Source: Phycisphaerae bacterium (GTDB taxonomy: Bacteria; Planctomycetota; Phycisphaerae; SM23-33). From it: 64,000 nt of DNA. The DNA lies in NCBI GenBank assembly GCA_018335035.1, contig JAGXKT010000002.1, positions 62,001 through 126,000 of the forward strand, given 5' to 3'. The notes under the pieces were generated by a model. The model saw only the letters and a list, made by a program, of their open reading frames with translations. It did no database searches and was not told the DNA's origin. Positions 44,144 to 52,603 of the stretch are shown here, piece after piece (the first letter of the stretch is position 1; the number at the start of each line of letters is the position of its first letter). Position numbers and translations under genes: made by a program.

Positions 44144-46165
44144 TCAGAACGGGATCTTGATAACCGCCTTGGCCAGGAAGTTCACGCCGACGCCCAGGAC
44201 GGTCACCAGACCCATGCCACAGGCGAAGCCGGCCGCGACGACCGGCACGTATTGGCGCCATTTCAGGCCCATCTTTCGTTCGAAATAGAACCGGCTGATC
44301 AGTGCGCCGATGAACTGCGGAATCACCACGTGCGGCAAGGTCTGGTTCAGCCCACGGACCACGCCGTAGACCAGCATGACCGGCAGGCGGATCATCCACA
44401 GGACCGCAAACAGCACCACGCCGAAGCCCAGGCCGCTGAGGAGGAAATCGGGGCGGAACGCCTTCTCGAACGCGCTGAACCGCCCCAGCGTGGAACTCTG
44501 GATAATGCACTGGTTGGCCGCCCACAACTCCCACATCCGCTCGGCGAACGGATACTCCGGTCCGGGCACCGGCGCCATCGCCCAGATGAACTGGCTGAAC
44601 AGCACGGAGGAGACGATGATGATCGGCACCAGCAGCAGGTCCGTCTTCCAGATCGACCAGAACCGCGTGCCCGTCAGCTCCGCCTGGCGATAGAACATCG
44701 TCCGCCGGCCGTAATCGGCCACCGGAACCGGCAGGAACCACACGTCCACATCGCCGCTGTAGCCGGAGAGGATAAACGCCGCCTCCTTGACCATGGGCAC
44801 CTGGACGACCTGCCCGGCCATACCCTCCAGCCGTGCCGTGACGTAGCTGATCAGGGGCGTGTAGAGGAACGCGAAGAAGAACAGGACGGCCATCACGCCC
44901 GGATGCCAGTCGATCAGGAACCCGCTGACGACGATGTAGGCCGTTGAGGTGAACAGGTAGGCGCCGATGATGGCCCAGGTGGGCAGGTCGCCGCGTCCTT
45001 CGGGAACCGTCGGCCCCGTTTCCTGAGACAGGCGCTGGTCGCGCTGCTCGCGGATCTGCTTGCGGCGCTTCCGAAGGGAGCGGAAGACCTGGTAGAAGCC
45101 GACCAGTGCCAAGGCCCCGGCTACGCCCAGTGTGAAGCTGAAGTAGAAGTCGATGTTCGCGCTGAACAGGGTCTTGACGGTGTCGTCGCCGGGCGACCAG
45201 GACTTGATGATGCCGGCGTTGTAGAGCGTCGGATTGAGGATGGCGGTGATGATGAAGCCCACGAAGCTGCCGACCATCGCGAAGAACGGCAGCACCATGC
45301 CGAGCATGAACTGCCCGAGGTTGAGACTGATTCCCGTCGCTACGGCCGGCAGGATGTTCGCCGTCTTGGGCGTCCAGTCGGCAAACGGGATGGGCAGGAT
45401 GGTGATCGGCGTGTCGAACAGCGCGCCCGTCACAGCCGGCAGGGCCATATACACCGCCCCGAACGCCAGGCCCAGCACGCCGCCGATGCTGAAGATGCGC
45501 CATCGCCAGTTGCCTTCGCGGCTGCGCCCCTGGGCGGTTTCCTCCGTCTGCTGTTCGGCCAGGGCGGCGATGCCCTGCGCCCCGATCGGGGCCATGGGGA
45601 ACGGCAGCTTCTCGATGTCGCTGGCCAGGCGGAACAGCCCGTAGGTCAGGAACGTCGAGTTGATCCGCCCCAAAACCGTGCGGAAGACGAACAGCCCGAT
45701 GGCGGCGTACCAGGCGGGGTGGAAGAAGTTCCGCTCGGCCAGCACGTCGCGGTCGCTGGGGGCGACCCACCAGGGAATGTGCTCGGCGACGCCCATGCCG
45801 GTGGCCGCATTGGACGTGCGGAAGAACTGGAACCACAGCAGCCCCTTCATGGGCTGGTTCATCACCATCGCGCCGCCCATGGCGGCACCGGCCATGTAGA
45901 ACAGAATGAAGATTTCCGGCAGCTTCAGGCGTTTATGGGCGCGGCGTGCGACCTCGATGAACAGGATGACCGTGACCCACTGGGCGGCGGGGCCGACGCC
46001 CTGGCCCGCCAGCAGTTGCATGTACATCGCGCCGGGGACCATCAGCAGGGCGATGAACAGCGCGCCGACCAGAGAGGTCCAACTGAAGCCCTCGCCAAAG
46101 GTCGAGGGCACCTCCATCAGGGAGCGGTACTGTTCGATCTCACGGTCGTATCGGGTGGTGCTCAC
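44144..46165 (-). CDS. Large OPT-like membrane protein
   Basis: 673 aa with about 14 hydrophobic helices. The N-terminal part resembles oligopeptide-transporter (OPT) family proteins in layout: GALFIALLMVPGAMYMQLLAGQGVGPAAQWVTVILF (about 35-70), then LPEIFILFYMAGAAMGGAM and the PFPMAPIGAQGI stretch (about 188-199), similar to the OPT PxPxA region. A charged cytoplasmic loop (RSLRKRRKQIREQRDQR) lies at about 363-380. It is probably one of the DUF6785-type relatives found mainly in Planctomycetota and Verrucomicrobiota. Substrate unknown. Start overlaps the previous gene's stop by 4 bp, and the second ATPase follows after 7 bp, suggesting joint function with the ABC proteins. Confidence 0.75.
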   Translation of the reverse strand: MSTTRYDREIEQYRSLMEVPSTFGEGFSWTSLVGALFIALLMVPGAMYMQLLAGQGVGPAAQWVTVILFIEVARRAHKRLKLPEIFILFYMAGAAMGGAMVMNQPMKGLLWFQFFRTSNAATGMGVAEHIPWWVAPSDRDVLAERNFFHPAWYAAIGLFVFRTVLGRINSTFLTYGLFRLASDIEKLPFPMAPIGAQGIAALAEQQTEETAQGRSREGNWRWRIFSIGGVLGLAFGAVYMALPAVTGALFDTPITILPIPFADWTPKTANILPAVATGISLNLGQFMLGMVLPFFAMVGSFVGFIITAILNPTLYNAGIIKSWSPGDDTVKTLFSANIDFYFSFTLGVAGALALVGFYQVFRSLRKRRKQIREQRDQRLSQETGPTVPEGRGDLPTWAIIGAYLFTSTAYIVVSGFLIDWHPGVMAVLFFFAFLYTPLISYVTARLEGMAGQVVQVPMVKEAAFILSGYSGDVDVWFLPVPVADYGRRTMFYRQAELTGTRFWSIWKTDLLLVPIIIVSSVLFSQFIWAMAPVPGPEYPFAERMWELWAANQCIIQSSTLGRFSAFEKAFRPDFLLSGLGFGVVLFAVLWMIRLPVMLVYGVVRGLNQTLPHVVIPQFIGALISRFYFERKMGLKWRQYVPVVAAGFACGMGLVTVLGVGVNFLAKAVIKIPF

Positions 46166-49100
46166 GCGTCCGACTCCTGTTCGTCATTCTGGCGGGTCAG
46201 CGTGTCTGGCGAGGTGGGGGCGATGTTGTCCGCGTCGATGTGTTCCACGGGTAACTCGTCCCACGATTCGAGCGTCTTGCGGCGATAGCTCTCCGTGACG
46301 TCTTCAGGCAGGGACCGCCAGATCAGCAGTTGCTTGCGCAGATCGTTGATGAACACGCGATTGCTGCGCTGCCAGTCGCCGTTGGCGCCGCTGATGCGGT
46401 AGATGAGGATGCGCACTTCGTCGATGCCTTCAATCTCGCTGGGGCGGCTCAGCAGAACGAAGCGCTGGTTGACGCCCAGATCGAACGGCGCCAGGGCGAC
46501 GGTCGCGTCGAATGCGAGCATGTCGTTGTCCTGCTGGCGGAAGATGCGGCATCGCGTCGTGGCGAATTTGCCCAGCGAAGCGTCCCGATAATTGTCGAAG
46601 TGCTCCTTAAGGAAACTCACCACACCGGTAATGTCGTAGGCCGAAACCGTAAACGGGAATACCAGGTCGTAAAGGTTCCCGCTGGGCTTGGGGATGCGCC
46701 ACTGACGCTGAATCCCCGGATTCGCTGAGCGCGAGGCCTTCAGGGCGGGGTAGATCGTCGAGATCATCACCGTGCCCATCACGATCAGAATGGTTACGAT
46801 CGCGTTGGTCGAACTGTAATTCATCGTCGGAACGGCGACGTAGCCCAATTCCCCGAGGAAGCCCAGAACGCGCGCGACGAGCTGGCCCAGCAGGTAGCCG
46901 CCCATGCCCCCGACCACGGCGTAGATCGACGCCTCGGCGAAAAACAGTCCGGCCACGTGCGGCGGGGCCAGCCCCAGTGAACTGAACGTGTAGATCTCCT
47001 TCTCGCGGTCGGAGACGCTGCCCAGCATCGTCGCGAAAACGATCATGCCGCCGAGCACGACGGGAATAAACAGGTCGCGAACGCCGCTGGCCTCGGTCAG
47101 CGAGGTGAACAACAGGCGATGGACCGCGCCCTGCCGACCGGCATACGTCGGAATCTTGACGAGCTTGGCCGTCTCTTCGGCGATTTCCCGCAACGCGTCG
47201 GCCTCGTGCGGATAGAGGGTCATCGTGACGATCTTGTTGTCCATCTGACGCGCCGTCTCGGCGGGAATGACGGCAACCGTGTCCACGCCGTAGGGCAGGA
47301 ACTGGGCGCTTTCGGCCTGGGTGGTCTCAAACAGCGAGGTGGTGGGTTCCTCCTCCAGCGCCTCGGCCGAGCCGCCCGCCGAACTCTGGTAGTTGACCGG
47401 CAGCGAGCTGGTGCCGTCGAGCATCGTGTGTCCGGACAGGGCATCGGCGACCCTGCCGGCGAAGATCACACGCTGGTCGCCCAGGCGGACGGGCGTGCCG
47501 ATGTCGTCGTCGGTCAGCTTCAGTTCGCCGCAAATCGCAGTCGTGAAGAACGCCCCGCCCGCTTCCAGACGCCGGGCAAGCACCTCCTGGCGTGTCATTT
47601 CCGGCTTGTCTTCGGCCTGGCGTTGCCGGTTCTCATCCCGCTCGGCCTCGGTCAGCGCGAGGGGATCGAGCAGCCGCGCCAAGGCCGGCTGACGCATGAC
47701 GTCCCGGGCGTCGAGGCCCACGGCCGCGTTGAGCAGCACCCGCTGGTCCGTGCCCGCGACGTTGGCCTGGAACTCGTGGGTCGTCCCGCCCTGCATGGCC
47801 TTTCTGGCTTCGGCGGCTGTGGGGGAGACCCAGTAGCGGGGGACGACATCGGCCTGTCCGCGGAAGCGCCCGCGCAGCATGTCGAACGTGCCGCGGGCGA
47901 TGGGCCCGAGCAACTGGTTCCGGACGAGGATGCGCGGCGGACCGTTCAGCGGGCCCTCGTACGTCTCCCGGACGCCGTAACGCTTGCCGAACGAGGCGAA
48001 CGTCAGGATGGTGAACGTCAGCAACACGACGGTGGCCGCGGTCAGGAATGTCCGCAGGGGGCGCCGCCGCATCGTCGAGATGCCCATGTTCACCGCGGCG
48101 AGCATCGTGCTGAGCCGTGAGACATCGGCGCTGTGGACCGTGCTGGCCAGGCCTTGCATCCGCTTGATCTCCGTCTGGAGCTTGCGAACCATGATGAAAA
48201 TCACCAGGCAGCTCAGCAGGATGATCGCGAACGCCAGGAAGATGACAATCGGTGTCGACGCGATGCGAAACGCCGGGTTGACGAAGTACAGCACCGCGAA
48301 CGTCATAACGAAGAAGACGGTGAACCAGCCGATTTGTCGGTAGATGTGCGGCGTGCCGACGAGCAGACGCTCCAGGGCGTAGGCGAACGGCATCGCCAGA
48401 AGCAGCAGCAGCACGACGGCCGTGATGAGGTCGTTCAGCGTGTCGACGATGGGGGGGTAGGCACAGCGGCTTATTGCCGCTGAGGACGCCGCATCGCCGG
48501 CGATCTTATCGGCCCAGTGCGTCCGTTCGATCGTTCGGTATTCCTCAGGCACGTCCTCGCCGAGCGGCGCGTCCAAGCCGTGCTGATCGAGCCACTTCCG
48601 TGCCTTCAACGCCTTGTCGAGGCGGTCGTCGGCATCCTGCCAGATCTCCATGAGCGACGGTTGCTTGATATGGTTCGCTTCCAGCAAGCCGAACAGGCGA
48701 TAGCGGTTCAGGTTCAGCAGGTCCTCGGCCGTGGAGAACGGCGTGGACGGGTGGGCGAATTGGTCGGCGACGGTCATGCCGATGCCCTTGTGGCCCTTTT
48801 CGGTGTGCGAGTTGTTGAGGACGACGACGGCGGCCTTGTTGAAGACCTTCATGCCGTCGGCGTCGTAGGGGGCGTAGACGGTCACGATGTCGTCGAGCTC
48901 GCAGACCAGGTGGCGATCGGCGCGGAACGGGGCCGTCGAGCGGGCCCGCATGGCCTTGGTGGCGATGTTGCGCCGGCGGAAGCCGTAGCCCACGAACGAC
49001 AGGCCCCGGCAGTTGAACTGCACCACCTTCGACAGGTCGCCCTGAAGGACGGGGATGCTGTCCATTGCCGTCGCCGCCCGGATGATGCCACGCGACTGGT

Positions 49101-51741
49101 GCTGCTGCCTGGCTTCAGAGCCGGCCGTGATCGGCGGGCGGTCATAGCTGGCGGCGAAGACGACGCACTTCTCGTAGTAGTCCTGCAAGTGGACCGGCAG
49201 CGTGTACGTGCCGTTGATGCTGGTCTTGGTCACCAGCAGGTGGTTGTAGCCCGGGGGCACCTTTCCCAGCGCGCCGACGTTCCACTGACCCTCGACCCAG
49301 GGCACGACGGTGACCACGGCGTCGCGGACCGGCAGGTCGGCCATGGCGCTGCCCGCTCCGGCGCGCTTGATCGACGGGCCGGCGACGCGGTCCCTCTCGT
49401 CCCACTCGGCTTCCGCGTAGCGGGGATCGGGCGCGACCTTGGACTTCATTGCGGCGAGGCGCCCCGTGTTCGCCAGCTCGCCGGTCAGCCGCCCCAACTC
49501 CCGCACCTGCGGCGCCAAGCGGCCCAGGTCCATCGTTGGCAGCGTATCGACGGGCTGGCCCTCGCGCGCCCGGCGGTCCATGCTGGTGACGGCCACGACG
49601 TTCAAGACGCCGAAGATGCGCGCCGCGCTGCTCGCATCGGCGAATAGTGCCGGCGCAAACGTTCTGTTGGGGAACCGCCGCTTGAACGCGTCGTACTGGA
49701 GATGGTCGAAGGCGGTCGGGTCGGCTTCGTAGATCTCCTCGGCCACGTTGAACAGCACGTCGTACTCGCCTCGGGTGTCTCTGCCCAGCGGAAGGGAGTC
49801 GTCGCCGTGGACCAGCGCCCATTTCGTGCCGTCGTCGCCGAGGTTGACGCCGATGTGCAGAAGGACCGTATTGGCCGAGGTGCCGACGGCTTCGCGCAAC
49901 GCCACGCCCTGGCGCATGCGCTGCTGCGCCCGCTGAAGCACGTCACGTCGTTCGCGACACAAGCGGCGCGTGTGTACGGCGAGTTGATGGTAGCGCTGCG
50001 GCGTGCGCTCGAGCAGCGCGTCGCGGGTACGCTGTTCCTTGTGCCCCTCGAACATCTCGCGCCGCACGGCGACGTCGAGAATGTCACGCTCCTCGTGGAG
50101 GACGCGCTCGACACTGTTCCAGGCCAGGTCCTCGATGGACAGATCCCGCTCCTGTTCGGCCTTGTCGGCGATGGTCCGGTCGACGCGCTGAAGTTCCCTG
50201 TTCTTCTCGGCGATGCGCTGTGCGAGCCGATCGGCCTGCTCGCCCGCGTCGTCCGCCTGGTCGGCCTGCTGTTCCTGCAGGTCCGCGAGTTGCTCCTCGA
50301 TCTTGTTCCTGTCCTGCCGAAGTTCGCGGAGATCGACGCGCAGCGGGCGGAGCTGCTCGAGTACTTCGCCGTCGATGTTCTGCGCTTCGTCGCGGAGTTG
50401 CAGCAGGACACGGTGGTGCCGGTCGAGATTCTTCGACTCCTCGCTGAAGATGTACAACCGCGCGATCTCGTCGGTCAGCGACTGGGGTACCTCCTCGCCG
50501 GCGGCGCGCAACTCCTCGAGCCGCTCGTGCTTGTCCCATCGCTCGATCATGCGGGCGGCGATCGCGTCCAGCGCCGACCAGAACCCCAGCTCGCGATCGT
50601 ACATCTCAAGACGCTGTTCCAGCGTATCTTCGCCGACGCCCTTCATCTGCCGGTAAATGGCGCCGTAGAAGGCCCGCGCCCCGGCGAGGTTCTGCGCCAC
50701 GCCGTCGAAGAAGCATACGATCACGTCTCGCTTGGGGCGGTCCTGGCTGAGCGTCTCGATGATCGACAGCAGGGCGGCACAGTTCGACGCCGGCCGGGCG
50801 CCGGCAGAGCGTTCCGGCACCTCCGAGTAACTGTCCAGGGGGGCCGACAGCAGCAGCGCCTGGGGGCGTTCGTCGCCGAATTCGGGGGTTCGACCCCGCA
50901 AAACGCCCACCACGTTCCGCCCGAGAAGCTCCCGCCATTCACAGGCCGCCTTAATGGTCACCTGCTGCGCATCGCGCAGGCCGATTCGCTCGGCGACGGC
51001 ATGCGGCACGTAGAACCTCGGCAGGTTGGCCGGGACGTTGACGTGATGCCACGCCCGCCCGGCCGGGGTGTCGTCGTCCGGGCCGATGAAGATCACCGCC
51101 CGGGCCCCCAGCCCGAAGGCCGACAGCCAGCGATCCGCCGCATGGTAATCCATCACGACGATCTTGCCCTTGACCAGCCCCGGGTAGTCCTCCAGCTTGC
51201 CGCCTGCGACGTAGACGGCTTGGCCGGTCAGTCCCTCGGCCGGCGTGACCGACGCCTGCGTGACGTTCGGGCGGACGGGATGGATGTCGCCCATGCCGGC
51301 GACCTTTTGCCCGTCGATGTACAACTCGCACTGGGTCGTGACCGGCTGGACAACGGGGAACTCCTGGATGTAGACCTCGTCGATGCCGCTGGCCGTCAGC
51401 GCCTTCTCGACGTAGCGGCTGGCGCGGCGGCTGCCGTCTTCATAGCCGGCCAGACGGTGGGCGGCGCCGTCCATCAGCGCCCGCAGGTGCAACTGGAAGC
51501 GACGATGGTCGGGCGCGGCATCCTCGGGGACGGCCTGACGTATGGTCTCGGTCCAGGCCTCGCGGTTCAGCCAGTCCCGCGCGGCGGCGCGCTGCCGGGG
51601 GGTGATGCGGGCGGCCTCGACGGCGGCCTTGGCCGCTTTCTTCTGCTCCTCGGTCTGCTCGGCCGTCCCGCAGCCGGACAGGCCGGCACACGCGACGGTC
51701 GCTGCAAGGACCATGACGGCGGCTTTGAGCATCCTACGCAT
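46162..51741 (-). CDS. Giant FtsX-type permease fused to PA and inactive M28-peptidase domains
   Basis: 1859 aa. A signal with lipobox GLSGC (Cys24) is followed by a PA-like insert (about 140-265) in an M28 aminopeptidase fold (about 80-380). The metal-binding motifs are lost: the usual AHYD is APLD (300-303), GADDN is GARPASN, and DGEE is DGVAQ. A long coiled coil (about 445-545) and a helical/beta region follow. Four or so membrane helices lie near 1095-1210, a periplasmic part near 1230-1540, and the three FtsX helices near 1555-1690 (VSDREKEIYTFSSLGLAPPHVAGLFFAEA is the coupling loop). A cytoplasmic tail of about 170 residues closes it. Overlaps the upstream ATPase by 8 bp. Domain reading is firm; function is unknown. 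Confidence 0.8.
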   Translation of the reverse strand: MRRMLKAAVMVLAATVACAGLSGCGTAEQTEEQKKAAKAAVEAARITPRQRAAARDWLNREAWTETIRQAVPEDAAPDHRRFQLHLRALMDGAAHRLAGYEDGSRRASRYVEKALTASGIDEVYIQEFPVVQPVTTQCELYIDGQKVAGMGDIHPVRPNVTQASVTPAEGLTGQAVYVAGGKLEDYPGLVKGKIVVMDYHAADRWLSAFGLGARAVIFIGPDDDTPAGRAWHHVNVPANLPRFYVPHAVAERIGLRDAQQVTIKAACEWRELLGRNVVGVLRGRTPEFGDERPQALLLSAPLDSYSEVPERSAGARPASNCAALLSIIETLSQDRPKRDVIVCFFDGVAQNLAGARAFYGAIYRQMKGVGEDTLEQRLEMYDRELGFWSALDAIAARMIERWDKHERLEELRAAGEEVPQSLTDEIARLYIFSEESKNLDRHHRVLLQLRDEAQNIDGEVLEQLRPLRVDLRELRQDRNKIEEQLADLQEQQADQADDAGEQADRLAQRIAEKNRELQRVDRTIADKAEQERDLSIEDLAWNSVERVLHEERDILDVAVRREMFEGHKEQRTRDALLERTPQRYHQLAVHTRRLCRERRDVLQRAQQRMRQGVALREAVGTSANTVLLHIGVNLGDDGTKWALVHGDDSLPLGRDTRGEYDVLFNVAEEIYEADPTAFDHLQYDAFKRRFPNRTFAPALFADASSAARIFGVLNVVAVTSMDRRAREGQPVDTLPTMDLGRLAPQVRELGRLTGELANTGRLAAMKSKVAPDPRYAEAEWDERDRVAGPSIKRAGAGSAMADLPVRDAVVTVVPWVEGQWNVGALGKVPPGYNHLLVTKTSINGTYTLPVHLQDYYEKCVVFAASYDRPPITAGSEARQQHQSRGIIRAATAMDSIPVLQGDLSKVVQFNCRGLSFVGYGFRRRNIATKAMRARSTAPFRADRHLVCELDDIVTVYAPYDADGMKVFNKAAVVVLNNSHTEKGHKGIGMTVADQFAHPSTPFSTAEDLLNLNRYRLFGLLEANHIKQPSLMEIWQDADDRLDKALKARKWLDQHGLDAPLGEDVPEEYRTIERTHWADKIAGDAASSAAISRCAYPPIVDTLNDLITAVVLLLLLAMPFAYALERLLVGTPHIYRQIGWFTVFFVMTFAVLYFVNPAFRIASTPIVIFLAFAIILLSCLVIFIMVRKLQTEIKRMQGLASTVHSADVSRLSTMLAAVNMGISTMRRRPLRTFLTAATVVLLTFTILTFASFGKRYGVRETYEGPLNGPPRILVRNQLLGPIARGTFDMLRGRFRGQADVVPRYWVSPTAAEARKAMQGGTTHEFQANVAGTDQRVLLNAAVGLDARDVMRQPALARLLDPLALTEAERDENRQRQAEDKPEMTRQEVLARRLEAGGAFFTTAICGELKLTDDDIGTPVRLGDQRVIFAGRVADALSGHTMLDGTSSLPVNYQSSAGGSAEALEEEPTTSLFETTQAESAQFLPYGVDTVAVIPAETARQMDNKIVTMTLYPHEADALREIAEETAKLVKIPTYAGRQGAVHRLLFTSLTEASGVRDLFIPVVLGGMIVFATMLGSVSDREKEIYTFSSLGLAPPHVAGLFFAEASIYAVVGGMGGYLLGQLVARVLGFLGELGYVAVPTMNYSSTNAIVTILIVMGTVMISTIYPALKASRSANPGIQRQWRIPKPSGNLYDLVFPFTVSAYDITGVVSFLKEHFDNYRDASLGKFATTRCRIFRQQDNDMLAFDATVALAPFDLGVNQRFVLLSRPSEIEGIDEVRILIYRISGANGDWQRSNRVFINDLRKQLLIWRSLPEDVTESYRRKTLESWDELPVEHIDADNIAPTSPDTLTRQNDEQESDA

Positions 51742-52597
51742 TCTCCTGGCCTCCGATGGAACCGGCCTCGACGGTGACTTCGTCGCGGTTGGCCAGACGT
51801 TCGATCATGCCGTCGCGAATCCACATGATGCGATCGGCCATGCCGATCAGGCGATGGTCGTGCGTGACACACAGGACGGTCACGCCGCGCTCGACGTTCA
51901 ACCGGCGCAGGATCTTGTGGATCTCGTCGCCGGTCTTGAGGTCCAGGTTGCCCGTCGGCTCGTCGCACAGCAACACGCTGGGCAGGTTTGCCATGGACCG
52001 GGCGATCGCCGTACGCTGTTGCTGACCGCCGGACATCTCGATGGGCTTGTGAAACCAACGTTCCTTCAGGCCTACGAGGTCGAGCAGTTCGAGCCCGCGC
52101 TCGCGGGCCTCGTCGGCGTCGACGCCGGCAAACGCCATCGGAACGGTCACATTTTCCAGGCAGGTCATGTACTGAACGAGGTTGTACGTCTGAAAAATGT
52201 ACCCGATCTTGCGGCAGCGGAGAAACGCCAGCTCAATGGCGTTGAGTTGGGCGACGTCGACTTCGTCGATGAACACGCGGCCTTCGGTGGGGCTGTCCAA
52301 CCCGCCGACCATGTTGAAAAACGTGCTCTTGCCCGAGCCGGAAGGCCCCAGAATGATGATGAACTCGCCGCGGTACAGTTCCACGTCGATGCCCTGGAGG
52401 GCGTGCGTGACGACTTCGCCCATCCGGTAGGACTTCTTCAGCCCGCGCGTGCGGATAATGACGGCGCGCTGCGAGGCGTCGTTCGCCTGCGGCGGCGTGT
52501 GGGACTTCGGCGTCTGCGTCTCCGGTCCGGCGGGAATGTCCCGGGACGAGTCGCTCGGCAGGTTGGTGTCGGGGTCAGGCATTCCTGTGATCCACAA
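51734..52597 (-). CDS. ABC transporter ATPase (LolD/MacB type) with N-terminal extension
   Basis: 287 aa. A Pro/Asp-rich extension of about 45 residues precedes a standard LolD/MacB ATPase: Walker A GPSGSGKST, Q-loop FQTYNLVQYMT, signature MSGGQQQR, Walker B VLLCDEPTGNLD and H-loop THDHRLIGMAD. It starts 6 bp after the duplicated-domain permease and its end overlaps the start of the giant permease by 8 bp, so it is the natural motor for one or both. In true MacB the ATPase and permease are fused; here they are separate. Confidence 0.94.
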   Translation of the reverse strand: MWITGMPDPDTNLPSDSSRDIPAGPETQTPKSHTPPQANDASQRAVIIRTRGLKKSYRMGEVVTHALQGIDVELYRGEFIIILGPSGSGKSTFFNMVGGLDSPTEGRVFIDEVDVAQLNAIELAFLRCRKIGYIFQTYNLVQYMTCLENVTVPMAFAGVDADEARERGLELLDLVGLKERWFHKPIEMSGGQQQRTAIARSMANLPSVLLCDEPTGNLDLKTGDEIHKILRRLNVERGVTVLCVTHDHRLIGMADRIMWIRDGMIERLANRDEVTVEAGSIGGQENA

Positions 52598-52603
52598 GCT
52601 CGA

